From CADEDV01 sp036383515 (GTDB lineage: Bacteria > Bacteroidota > Bacteroidia > Chitinophagales > Chitinophagaceae), in the NCBI GenBank assembly GCA_036383515.1, contig DASVOE010000095.1, forward strand, positions 46,148 to 110,147: a DNA stretch of 64,000 bases. Direction: 5' to 3'. Made by a program: the position numbers and the translations under genes. The notes beneath the pieces are model-generated. The model had not been told where the DNA came from. It saw only the letters and a program-made list of their open reading frames with translations, and ran no database searches. Shown here piece by piece: positions 26,607-34,894 of this stretch (its first letter is position 1; each line of letters opens with the position of its first letter).

Positions 26607-27353
26607 ATGGATAGAAACTATTGGGAAAAGATTGCACCCTCCTACAATGATGAAATATTTGATGTACTGTATAACGATAAGAAGGCTCTTATCAGATCCG
26701 CCATTGAAAAAACGGCCTCACCTTCCAAAACAGTGATTGATGCCGGTTGTGCCGTAGGAAAATGGCTGCCGTTACTGTCACCCGCTTTTAAAAAAGTATA
26801 CGCAGCAGATATCTCCGCTAAAAATCTTGCTATCGCAAAGCAGCATTACCCGGAATATAAAAATGTAGACTACCTGCGGGTAGATATGTCGGCCGAACGG
26901 GTGAAGCTTCCCAACTGTGATGTCGCTGTTTGCATCAATGCTATACTTACTGATTCACTCAAAAAGAGAAATGCTTTTTTTAAAAATCTATCTGCTTGTT
27001 TAAAAAAGAATGGCGATCTGATATTGGTGGTGCCTTCGCTGGAGTCATGGATGTTTACCCGCATCATTCAACAAAAATGGAAGATTGATAAAACAATTTT
27101 TGCTGAAAAACTAAAGGGGAAGGAAGCATTAAAGAAATACAGTAATATGCAGCAGGGCAATCTTGATATTGATAAAGTGCCTACCAAACACTATGTAAAA
27201 GAAGAGTTGGAGTTATTACTTATGCAGGAAGGCTTTGCGGTTGCTGCATTTCAAAAAATAGAATACAACTGGCATACTGAATTCGTTCGCCCGCCTCGCT
27301 GGTTAAAACAACCGCAACCCTGGGATTGGATGTGCGTGGCTAAAAAGTTATGA
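26607..27353 (+). CDS. Class I SAM-dependent methyltransferase
   Basis: 248 residues. Motif I VIDAGCAVGKW (43-53) is a form of the SAM-binding Asp-x-Gly-x-Gly loop, followed by VYAADIS (motif II Asp) and a strand DVAVCINAIL in the motif IV position. The N-terminus YWEKIAPSYND is typical of Methyltransf_11/25 type small-molecule methyltransferases. The C-terminal part has an NWHTEFVRPPRW segment of unknown meaning. Substrate unknown. Neighbours do not form an obvious pathway. Confidence 0.83.
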   Translation: MDRNYWEKIAPSYNDEIFDVLYNDKKALIRSAIEKTASPSKTVIDAGCAVGKWLPLLSPAFKKVYAADISAKNLAIAKQHYPEYKNVDYLRVDMSAERVKLPNCDVAVCINAILTDSLKKRNAFFKNLSACLKKNGDLILVVPSLESWMFTRIIQQKWKIDKTIFAEKLKGKEALKKYSNMQQGNLDIDKVPTKHYVKEELELLLMQEGFAVAAFQKIEYNWHTEFVRPPRWLKQPQPWDWMCVAKKL

Positions 27354-27464
27354 GTATTTAGTTACAGGTTACACCCTGTAATAAATTCCTGTTTCCCCCA
27401 TCTGTGGAAAAGTTTAACTATTTGCTTTCATCAGCAATAGAGATATTGTGAGAGAATCACCACC

Positions 27465-28334
27465 ATGGAAACAAATAAGGAAATATCTGCTTTACTGCAT
27501 TTGATTGATGACCCGGATGAAGAGGTATTTGATGCAGTGAGTAAAAAGATAGTTGATCTCGGCAAACCCATCATTCCCAACCTTGAAAATTTATGGGAAA
27601 CAACTCCCGAAGAACCTGTACAGGAACGCATTGAATTATTGATCCATCGTCTTCATTACACTGATCTTTCGGAAGATTTCAGGCAATGGAACCTGGCGGG
27701 TCATCATGACCTGATGCTGGGCGCCATGCTGACTTCAAAGTTTCAATATCCTGAACTATCCACAACCCCTGTTTTACAGGAAATAGAAAAGGTGCGCCGT
27801 AATATCTGGCTTGAACTAAATAATTACCTCACACCGCTTGAGCAGATCAATATCGTCACCAGTATTTTATACAACTATTATGGGTTAAAAGGCGGAGAAA
27901 CGAATTACAAAGAGCCCAATGAATTTTTATTACATAAAACATTGGAATCAAAAAGGGGCAACCAGATCAGTAATGGTATTCTTTATTTGCTGTTGTGTGA
28001 AATGCTGGATATACCCGTGAGAGCTATCAATATCCCCAAGCAATTTATTATCGGTTATTTCAAACCCGGTTACTCAGATGAGAGTCTTCCCAATCCTATT
28101 CATAAGATCGAATTCTTTATTGACCCTACTTCCGGGCAAATTTTTACCCATAACGATGTAGAGAGCTACTTTAAACGCATCTCCGTTCCGCCTGTCGGTT
28201 CTTATTTCAAACCTCAAAAAAATAAGCAGGTGATCCGGCAGCTGCTTGAAGAGTTCAGCAAGTGCTTCGAAAGCGAGAAAGAGCAGTTTAAGAAAAAAGA
28301 ACTATTGGAACTGGCCACCCTGCTTGATGAATAG
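27465..28334 (+). CDS. SirB1-like transglutaminase-core protein
   Basis: 289 residues. An N-terminal helical part (about 1-65, HEAT-like, starting LLHLIDDPDEEVFDAV) precedes a SirB1/transglutaminase-core-2 domain with VTSILYNYYGLKGGETNYKEPNEF and the later GNQISNGILYLLLCEMLDIPVRAI. The catalytic Cys of true transglutaminases is replaced in this branch (GNQISNGI position), so enzymatic activity is doubtful. Function is unknown, possibly a protein-interaction module. dps follows directly downstream on the same strand. Confidence 0.8.
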   Translation: METNKEISALLHLIDDPDEEVFDAVSKKIVDLGKPIIPNLENLWETTPEEPVQERIELLIHRLHYTDLSEDFRQWNLAGHHDLMLGAMLTSKFQYPELSTTPVLQEIEKVRRNIWLELNNYLTPLEQINIVTSILYNYYGLKGGETNYKEPNEFLLHKTLESKRGNQISNGILYLLLCEMLDIPVRAINIPKQFIIGYFKPGYSDESLPNPIHKIEFFIDPTSGQIFTHNDVESYFKRISVPPVGSYFKPQKNKQVIRQLLEEFSKCFESEKEQFKKKELLELATLLDE

Positions 28335-28378
28335 TGGTTTGTTTTTTGTTAACGCTTACCTTTATAAAAATATATTTT

Positions 28379-28849
28379 ATGAAGGCAAATATTGGCATTA
28401 CCGATAAGAATACAGCAACTGTTGTTGCCATCCTGAATGTATTATTGGCGGATGAACATATTCTTTATACTAAAACAAGAAATTATCATTGGAATTATGA
28501 AGGAGATAATTTCATGGAAATACATAAGTTTTACGAAGGACAGTATGAAGAACTAGCCGAGATCATTGATGAAGTAGCAGAACGTATCCGCATGCTGGGG
28601 CATTTTCCGGAAGGAAGGTTAAAAGATTTTCTAAAGATCACCCGCTTGTCCGAACAGGATTATACCTCTGACCAGGCAGAGCAATTACGGAATTTGCTTG
28701 CCGATCATGAAAGCATCATCATCAATATCCGCAAGAACGTTGATAAGATCGGGGAAACTTATAAAGATGCAGGCACCATGGATTTTGTAACCGGCATCAT
28801 GCAGCAACATGAAAAAATGAGCTGGATGATCCGGAGTTATTTAAAATGA
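28379..28849 (+). CDS. dps: Dps family ferritin-like DNA-protection protein
   Basis: 156 residues from the ATG at MKANIGITDK; in-frame codons upstream overlap the previous gene's stop and look non-coding. The inter-subunit ferroxidase ligands are in place: His37 (RNYHW), His49, Asp64 and Glu68 (DEVAERI), with exactly the spacing of Listeria Dps. It forms a dodecamer that oxidises iron with peroxide and protects DNA in stationary phase. The 44 bases before the start are AT-rich and contain TACCTTTA, a near match to the Bacteroidota -7 element. Confidence 0.93.
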   Translation: MKANIGITDKNTATVVAILNVLLADEHILYTKTRNYHWNYEGDNFMEIHKFYEGQYEELAEIIDEVAERIRMLGHFPEGRLKDFLKITRLSEQDYTSDQAEQLRNLLADHESIIINIRKNVDKIGETYKDAGTMDFVTGIMQQHEKMSWMIRSYLK

Positions 28850-28855
28850 TCAAAC

Positions 28856-30298
28856 TTATAATACCAGGCTATATCCGTCCCTATACTCCCTTTTCACAAA
28901 CTGGTTAGCTTCATCAAAGTTGGTGACTTTCATATTCTTTGCATCCCACAGTAATTTTTTGCGACCAAGGTATTTATCATCCCATCCTTTAGAGGTGGGA
29001 TTTTTCATTAACCAGCTGCGGATGGCCAGGTTGCCCATTAAAATACTTTCGGTAAAAGGTCCGGCATATTCAAAGGGCGAGCTTGTTGTGGCGTTGCCAT
29101 AGCCGGCAATACAGGCATTCACCCATTGCAGGTAATGTCCTTCCGGAACTCTTTTGATCGTTTCTTTAGGCATCGTTTTTTCTTTCATCAGTTTTGTTGG
29201 CAGTAATCTTGGATTGGCTCCATAACAATCCAGTAACAATTTTCCTTTTGTGCCTACCAACAACACACCGCCATCCCAATTGCCAAATGGTTCGCCAGGT
29301 AATAACTCATCAGGTCTTTCGGGTAATAAACCTCCATCATGCCACGAAACTTTGATATTGCCTTTACCATCTTTCCGGGGATAGTTCAAATGAATAATAG
29401 ATGCAGGAGGACAGGCCTCCGGGTTTTGCGTATCATTCCACATTTCTTTCCATACAGTGGCTACGCTACATTCCGCAGAATCGGGATAATCAATTGGCAG
29501 GATGCGATAGATAGGATCCATGATATGACATGCCATATCTCCCAATGCTCCCGTTCCGAAAGCCCACCAGCCTCTCCAGTTAAAAGGAAGATAAGCTGGA
29601 TTATATTCGATATGCTTAGCGGGGCCGAGCCATAGATTCCAATCTAATTCTGTGGGGATATCAAACTTACCTGTAGGCGAAGGCACACCCTGGGGCCATA
29701 CAGGCCGGTTGGTCCATGCATGAGCTTCTGTTACTTTGCCGATCATCCCTGCTTCATACATCTCTTTTGCTTTTCTTACGCCATCGCCAGATCCGCCCTG
29801 GTTACCCATTTGCGTAATCACTTTGTATTTCTTTGCTGCCTCCGCTAATATCCTTGCCTCATAAATATCATGGGTCAGCGGTTTTTGCGTATAGACGTGT
29901 TTACCTAGTTGCATCGCAGCCAGCGTTGCAACCGCATGGATGTTATCAGGTGTGGATATGCTGCAGGCGTCAATATTATTCTTTTCTTTAGCAAGCATTT
30001 CCCTGTAGTCCTTGTAATAATTAGCTTTTGCAAAAGATGCTCTTGATTTTTTTGCCTGCCTGTCATCTACATCACATAAGGCAACAATATTTACGTTAGG
30101 GCTTTTTGCAAATTCTGCAAGATCGCTGGTTCCTTTGCCTCCTACTCCTATTCCTGCAATATTCAACTTATCGCTTGGTGCAACGAAACCCCGGCCTAAA
30201 ACATGACGGGGGATAATAAAAAATCCGGCGCCTGCAATCGAAGTGTTCCGGATGAAATTCCGACGGGAAACATTCATATCTTTTTTAGTAGGAGTCAT
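28856..30298 (-). CDS. Gfo/Idh/MocA family oxidoreductase with Tat signal
   Basis: 480 residues. Twin-arginine signal Ser-Arg-Arg-Asn-Phe-Ile-Arg (11-17) followed by a hydrophobic stretch, then a Rossmann domain with GIGVGGKG. In the family catalytic Glu-Lys-Pro, this protein has Gln-Lys-Pro (YTQKPLTHD), a substitution common in the exported Bacteroidota and Planctomycetes branch. The NWRGWWAFGTGALGDMACHIMD segment holds the conserved Asp and His of the substrate domain. Probably a periplasmic sugar or sugar-derivative oxidoreductase with bound NAD(P). An ATG seven codons downstream is a possible alternative start. Confidence 0.9.
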   Translation of the reverse strand: MTPTKKDMNVSRRNFIRNTSIAGAGFFIIPRHVLGRGFVAPSDKLNIAGIGVGGKGTSDLAEFAKSPNVNIVALCDVDDRQAKKSRASFAKANYYKDYREMLAKEKNNIDACSISTPDNIHAVATLAAMQLGKHVYTQKPLTHDIYEARILAEAAKKYKVITQMGNQGGSGDGVRKAKEMYEAGMIGKVTEAHAWTNRPVWPQGVPSPTGKFDIPTELDWNLWLGPAKHIEYNPAYLPFNWRGWWAFGTGALGDMACHIMDPIYRILPIDYPDSAECSVATVWKEMWNDTQNPEACPPASIIHLNYPRKDGKGNIKVSWHDGGLLPERPDELLPGEPFGNWDGGVLLVGTKGKLLLDCYGANPRLLPTKLMKEKTMPKETIKRVPEGHYLQWVNACIAGYGNATTSSPFEYAGPFTESILMGNLAIRSWLMKNPTSKGWDDKYLGRKKLLWDAKNMKVTNFDEANQFVKREYRDGYSLVL

Positions 30299-30405
30299 AT
30301 AGCATAATTTGCGGTAAGATAAAAGGAACTGTAGTAACCATCAAAAAATATTCTGCAAACGTTTCCATTCACGAATTATATTTGGTTTATTCAAAAAATG
30401 AACTC

Positions 30406-30741
30406 ATGATAATTGGTTGGGATGATTTTGAAAAAGTTGATATGCGGGTAGGGACTATTATTGAAGTCAATGATTTTCCTAAAGCAAGGAAACCGGCTTA
30501 CCAGTTAAAAATTGATTTCGGGAGCGAGATAGGCATTAAAAGATCATCCGCACAGATCACTTTTCATTATAAGAAAGAAGAATTAGTAAAGAAACAAGTA
30601 ATTGCCGTCGTTAATTTTCCTCCCAAGCAGATCGCTGACTTTATCAGCGAATGCCTGGTACTGGGTGTGTATGATGAAAATAAGGATGTAATTTTATTGC
30701 AACCCGAACGTGCCGTAATCAATGGGCAAAAGATAGGTTGA
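30406..30741 (+). CDS. csaA: CsaA-type tRNA-binding domain protein
   Basis: 111 residues from the ATG at MIIGWDDFEKVDMRVGTI; a TTG eight codons upstream is less likely. The whole protein is one OB-fold EMAP-II/tRNA-binding domain: VDMRVGTI, KARKPAYQLKIDFG and SAQIT motifs and ending VLLQPER. CsaA dimers bind tRNA and were reported to have chaperone-like activity. It ends one base before the ogt start, so the two are co-transcribed. Confidence 0.92.
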   Translation: MIIGWDDFEKVDMRVGTIIEVNDFPKARKPAYQLKIDFGSEIGIKRSSAQITFHYKKEELVKKQVIAVVNFPPKQIADFISECLVLGVYDENKDVILLQPERAVINGQKIG

Positions 30742-30742
30742 A

Positions 30743-31240
30743 ATGGCAGATCAATTTGTAACATATTACCACTCTCCCGTCGGACTTTTAAAAATTGCAG
30801 GAACGGATGATTTTATTGCCGAGGTAAGTTTTCATGATATATCTAAAAAGGCTGAAGGCAATAAAAAGCACATGCCAGCAATGATAATTAATTGCGTTGA
30901 ACAGCTGATACAATATTTCAACGGACAAAGAAGACAATTTGAACTACCCATACATCAACCCGGTACTGCCTTTCAGCAAGGCGTATGGAGTGAATTAATG
31001 GCCATCCCTTTTGGAAAAACCATCAGCTATCTCGAACTCGCCCGGCGAACAGGTGATACAAAAGCCACAAGAGCTGTAGCAGCTGCCAATGGACGAAATA
31101 ATGTTGCGATCATTGTTCCCTGCCACCGGGTCATTGGCAGTAATAAAGAACTGGTAGGCTATGGCGGTGGATTGTGGAGAAAGAAATGGTTATTGGAACA
31201 TGAACTCAAAGTAGCCTATGGCGTGCAGACGTTGTTTTAG
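30743..31240 (+). CDS. ogt: Methylated-DNA-protein cysteine methyltransferase
   Basis: 165 residues. The suicide-repair active site Ile-Ile-Val-Pro-Cys127-His-Arg-Val is intact, as are the helix-turn-helix arginine-finger region (ATRAVAAANGRN, with Asn) and the GYGGGLWRKKWLLEHE C-terminus. It removes O6-alkyl groups from guanine. Its stop codon is where the left inverted repeat of the four-helix-bundle cassette begins. Confidence 0.96.
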   Translation: MADQFVTYYHSPVGLLKIAGTDDFIAEVSFHDISKKAEGNKKHMPAMIINCVEQLIQYFNGQRRQFELPIHQPGTAFQQGVWSELMAIPFGKTISYLELARRTGDTKATRAVAAANGRNNVAIIVPCHRVIGSNKELVGYGGGLWRKKWLLEHELKVAYGVQTLF

Positions 31241-31276
31241 TTTGTGGTTTATTGTTTTTAGTTGATTGTTTTCTAA
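31239..31276 (+). repeat. Left inverted repeat of the four-helix-bundle cassette
   Basis: T/G-rich stretch that, compared without gaps to the reverse complement of 31723-31759, matches at about 28 of 37 positions, including a shared GTTTATTG-like core. It begins at the ogt stop codon. Part of the similarity comes from low complexity, so it is reported with moderate confidence. Confidence 0.5.
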
Positions 31277-31295
31277 CATTTGAAAATGTATTATT

Positions 31296-31700
31296 ATGGC
31301 AACAGTTCACAAATTTGAAGAGTTGGAAATATGGCAGCTGGCAAGAAAGATCTATCAAAAAGTTTCTGTTATCACAGAGAAAATGCGAAAAAATCATGAT
31401 TACAGGTTTGCTGATCAGATAAAGGCAGCGGCGGGTTCAATTATGGATAACATTGCTGAAGGGTTTGAAAGAAATAGCCGCCTTGAATTTCTTAACTCCC
31501 TTAGTATCTCCAAAGGTGAAGCAGGCGAATTAACATCTCAAGCCTACAGGTGTATGGACGATAAGTACATTGATGAAAATGAATTCAATGTACTTTATAA
31601 CGATATTGATATCGTAATTAAAAAAATGGCCCGCTTTATTATCTACCTGAATAAATCTAAAATCAAAGGCCTGAAATTTAAAGATCGGGAGAATAAATAA
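31296..31700 (+). CDS. Four helix bundle protein (S23 / intervening-sequence protein family)
   Basis: 134 residues, all-helical. The signature FEELEIWQLARKIYQKV, DQIKAAAGSIMDNIAEGFER and the SLSISKGEAGELTSQAYRC segment identify the family first found in 23S rRNA intervening sequences and scattered singly in Bacteroidota genomes. The function is not established. It sits alone between convergent ogt and cdd and is enclosed by a pair of about 37-nt imperfect inverted repeats, which suggests that it arrived as a small cassette. Confidence 0.92.
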   Translation: MATVHKFEELEIWQLARKIYQKVSVITEKMRKNHDYRFADQIKAAAGSIMDNIAEGFERNSRLEFLNSLSISKGEAGELTSQAYRCMDDKYIDENEFNVLYNDIDIVIKKMARFIIYLNKSKIKGLKFKDRENK

Positions 31701-31722
31701 CCCTTTGCTTATCTCCCCGCTT

Positions 31723-31759
31723 TTAAGAACAATAAACAAAAAACCATACACAATAAACT
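31723..31759 (-). repeat. Right inverted repeat of the four-helix-bundle cassette
   Basis: Partner of the repeat at 31239-31276, in inverted orientation. It begins at the last base of the cdd stop codon. The distance between the outer ends is 521 bases. No obvious direct duplication was found outside the repeats. Confidence 0.5.
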
Positions 31760-32241
31760 CAGATTAATTCACTACTTGTAAAAGCAAAAGGCAACAACAA
31801 ACTTGCTGTTTTGATGATGAATACTTTTCCTTCCTGGCCACTTAATATTAACCGGATTGGTTTTTTTACTCTTGTTTCATATTCTAGCAAAGACTGGCGG
31901 CACATGCCGCAAGGTGAAATAGGATGATCGCTTTTCACCGTTTCACTATTGTAGCTGATAGCAATTGTTTCAATAGGCACTTTTGGATGCAGCGTGGCTA
32001 CTGACCCCAATAAAACTCTTTCTGCACAAATGCCTACAGGATAAGAAGCATTCTCCTGGTTAGTGCCTGCTACCACTTCACCATTTTCTAAAATAGCAAC
32101 TGCACCTACATGAAAATTAGAATACGGAGCATAAGCCTGTTCAGTCACCATCCTTGCTTCAGTCAGTAACCATGCATCTTTTTCATTCAATTCTGAGATA
32201 TCATTGTATACGTCGTAGTCAAATTCTATTTTTTTCTGCAT
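31759..32241 (-). CDS. cdd: Cytidine deaminase
   Basis: 160 residues from the ATG at MQKKIEFDYD; in-frame codons upstream are not family-like. Zinc site: Cys72-Ala-Glu74 (with the proton-shuttle Glu) in the YPVGICAER motif, and Cys111-x2-Cys114 in SPCGMC. The substrate-binding Asn-x-Glu-Asn-Ala (61-65) is present. It deaminates cytidine and deoxycytidine in pyrimidine salvage. The C-terminus ends LLPFAFTSSELI as in other homotetrameric CDAs. lepB lies 62 bases upstream on the same strand. Confidence 0.95.
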   Translation of the reverse strand: MQKKIEFDYDVYNDISELNEKDAWLLTEARMVTEQAYAPYSNFHVGAVAILENGEVVAGTNQENASYPVGICAERVLLGSVATLHPKVPIETIAISYNSETVKSDHPISPCGMCRQSLLEYETRVKKPIRLILSGQEGKVFIIKTASLLLPFAFTSSELI

Positions 32242-32303
32242 ACGGTCCAATCTTTTTTCTATAAAAATGCCCCGGATAATTATCAAGGGCATTTAAAGTT
32301 AGT

Positions 32304-33854
32304 TTATTTTACAATGCTGAATAGGCGTTTCCATCTCGGTCCTTTATCCCAACTAAACCAGATCATCCAGGCTTTGCCTACGATGCGATCTTCCGATACA
32401 AAACCCCAGTAACGGCTGTCCTGCGACTTATGACGGTTATCTCCCATCATCCAGTAATAATTCATTTTAAAAGTATAACTGGTTGCTTCGTGTCCGTTGA
32501 TATAAACTTTTCCATCCCGTTGTTCCCATTTATTCTTTTCATAAATTTCAATACAACGTTTATACAAGGGAATATTTTGAGGTGTAAGTTGAACGGAATC
32601 TCCTTTTTTGGGAACCCACAAAGGACCGAAATTGTCAACTGTCCACCGGTAGTAATTAGTATCGTAAGGAAAAACATCACCTGTCCGGGATGAATCAACT
32701 TCTCGTTGAATAGATGAAGCAATGACACCATTTATCTTCTTTAATTTCTCCACTTCGGGCAGCGTAAGATTGGCCCTATAGGAGAATCCACTAGTGGGGG
32801 GGAAATCCGGTGATTCATCTTCCTGGTTCAAAGAAATGCCTGCTTCTTTAAGGTCATCTTCTGTTATTGTAACATTGTTTGAACGGAAATTATAAAACGT
32901 AGCCGATGTAGGTGAAACAAATGCCGGCTCATTATTAATGTAAAGAATGCCGTTAATGATCTTTAATGAATCGCCGGCAATCGCCACACAACGTTTAATG
33001 TAATTATCTGTTTTATCTACCGGGTGTACTGCAATCGGGAAATTAGGATCGTTTAGAATTTGTTGCCGTATCTGGTCTGACGTAGTGCCATTACTTTGAC
33101 GGATAAAATTGTAATAAGGCCTTGCAGACTGGTATTCCGGTAAATTGATTACCGTATCTCCTTCCGGGAAATTAAACACCACGGCATCATTTCTTTTTAC
33201 CGGCGATGCCCACCAGCGGATATAAGGTATCTTGATGGCCTCTGAGTAAGATTTCCGGCTCGAACCAAAAGGCAAATAATTATGTACAAACGGAACCGAT
33301 AAAGGTGTATTCGGAATTCGGGGTCCATAACTCAGCTTACTGACAAAAAGAAAATCCCTTACCAGTAATGTTTTTTCCATGGAAGAACTGGGAATGGTAT
33401 AAGCTTCAAAAATAAACGTGCGGATCAAGGTGGCTGCAATCACGGCAAAGATGGCTGCATCCACCCATTCTCTCCACCCTGGTTTTTTATGCCTGCGGGC
33501 TGCTTCGGGTCCTATATATTTTGGTTTGTCTTTATAAGCCAGGTAGGGAAAATAAAAAGGAGCAAACACAGATGCCATGGTATGCTGAGCTAATGAGAAC
33601 TTTCCAAACACTTTGGCAAATTCAATGAAAATACCCGGGCTGATAAACCATCCTACCACCGGAATAAATTGCCAGAATACCCAATGTTTGGGCCGGCCGG
33701 CTAATTCCTGCATCACCCATGTATTATAAAAGGGTATATATGCTTTCCAGGCGGGGGCTCCGGCTTTTTCAAAGAGTTTAGCAAAACCAAAAGAGGGTAA
33801 AAAAACGATCAGTGTTCCAATAAGGTAGACAATGAATATGTGATATAAGGGCAT
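32304..33854 (-). CDS. lepB: Signal peptidase I (large Bacteroidota type)
   Basis: 516 residues from the ATG at MPLYHIFIVY; a TTG eight codons upstream was passed over. Several N-terminal hydrophobic segments precede the S26 domain. The Ser-Lys dyad is visible: Ser158 in IPSSSM and Lys287 in DNYIKRCVAIAGD, and box E reads MMGDNRHKSQDSRYWG. A long insertion (about 190-280 and 300-450) between boxes, usual in Bacteroidota, explains the length. It cleaves signal peptides of exported proteins on the periplasmic side. Confidence 0.95.
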   Translation of the reverse strand: MPLYHIFIVYLIGTLIVFLPSFGFAKLFEKAGAPAWKAYIPFYNTWVMQELAGRPKHWVFWQFIPVVGWFISPGIFIEFAKVFGKFSLAQHTMASVFAPFYFPYLAYKDKPKYIGPEAARRHKKPGWREWVDAAIFAVIAATLIRTFIFEAYTIPSSSMEKTLLVRDFLFVSKLSYGPRIPNTPLSVPFVHNYLPFGSSRKSYSEAIKIPYIRWWASPVKRNDAVVFNFPEGDTVINLPEYQSARPYYNFIRQSNGTTSDQIRQQILNDPNFPIAVHPVDKTDNYIKRCVAIAGDSLKIINGILYINNEPAFVSPTSATFYNFRSNNVTITEDDLKEAGISLNQEDESPDFPPTSGFSYRANLTLPEVEKLKKINGVIASSIQREVDSSRTGDVFPYDTNYYRWTVDNFGPLWVPKKGDSVQLTPQNIPLYKRCIEIYEKNKWEQRDGKVYINGHEATSYTFKMNYYWMMGDNRHKSQDSRYWGFVSEDRIVGKAWMIWFSWDKGPRWKRLFSIVK

Positions 33855-33987
33855 GAGCCTGTTTTTAGTAAGTGACAAAAGTATTATAAATATTTGCCTG
33901 CCAAAATTTAATAATTCAAAGTTTTGCTAAACCAAATCAGCGGCTGATTGTCATTTTAAACGGAAGAATGATAATTTAGACGCCTGT

Positions 33988-34887
33988 ATGAACCAGTTCA
34001 GCATCCGTGATATAGAAAACTTATGTGGGGTAAAGGCCCATACGTTGCGGATATGGGAACAACGTTATGATCTTTTTACACCTAAACGTAAAGAAAGTCA
34101 GCACCGCATTTACGATTGCGATGACCTGAAGGAGTTGCTTCGTATCTGCTTTCTTTATCATAACGGGTATAAAATATCGCGGATCGCAGAGCTATCTGCT
34201 GAACAGATCCGGGAAGAGATTGCCAAAATAAAACCACAGGGCTGCAATTACGAGATATTTGTTCACCAGCTTATTGAAGCCAGTATTCAATTAGATAAAG
34301 AAGCGTTTGAAAAAATAGTCAATAACCTGGTGCTAAGGATTGGGCTGGAAAAATGTGTCCTTCATGTTTTTTATCCGTTTCTTGAACGGATCGGGCTCTT
34401 ATGGATGACCAATCATGTGATACCTGCCCAAGAACATTTTTGCAGTCATATTATCCGCAAAAAGATCATCTGTGCTATTGATGGACTTGAGCAACCACTA
34501 AGTAAAGAACACAATGTGGTCATTTTTTCGCCACTGGGTGAAATGCATGAAATACCATTGCTGGTGGTTAATTATCTTTTGAGAAAACAGCAGGTAAATA
34601 CTACTTATTTTGGAATAAATGTTTCAACAGATACGTTGCAATATTATGCACAACATCAACGGGTCACTCATTTCTATATGCATGTGATCACTCATTTCGA
34701 TAATTGCAGCCTGAACACCGTTGTAGATTCGTTATGCAAAAGTTTTCCCACCCAGGCCATTCTTATTTCAGGCCCGGCCTGTACCTGTATTAAAAACGAT
34801 GCAGCCAACCTGAAACAGTTGCGTTCGCTGGATGAAGTAACGGAGCTGGCTCAGTCGTTATCAGCAAAGAAAGATATGGCGAAATGA
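33988..34887 (+). CDS. MerR-type regulator with cobalamin-binding-like domain (CarH/LitR-like)
   Basis: 299 residues. A MerR winged helix (3-70, with HTLRIWEQRYDLF) is followed by a helical bundle and a Rossmann-like domain. The bundle carries Trp139-x9-Glu149-His150, the Wx9EH signature that caps adenosylcobalamin in CarH-type light sensors, and the next domain has Gly-Glu-Met-His187-Glu, at the position of the cobalamin-ligating His in the Glu-x-His-x-x-Gly motif (Gly is Pro here). Known homologues repress carotenoid and other genes in the dark. No carotenoid or photolyase gene is in this window, so its targets are unknown. It is divergent from lepB across 133 bases. Confidence 0.85.
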   Translation: MNQFSIRDIENLCGVKAHTLRIWEQRYDLFTPKRKESQHRIYDCDDLKELLRICFLYHNGYKISRIAELSAEQIREEIAKIKPQGCNYEIFVHQLIEASIQLDKEAFEKIVNNLVLRIGLEKCVLHVFYPFLERIGLLWMTNHVIPAQEHFCSHIIRKKIICAIDGLEQPLSKEHNVVIFSPLGEMHEIPLLVVNYLLRKQQVNTTYFGINVSTDTLQYYAQHQRVTHFYMHVITHFDNCSLNTVVDSLCKSFPTQAILISGPACTCIKNDAANLKQLRSLDEVTELAQSLSAKKDMAK

Positions 34888-34894
34888 TATTTTC

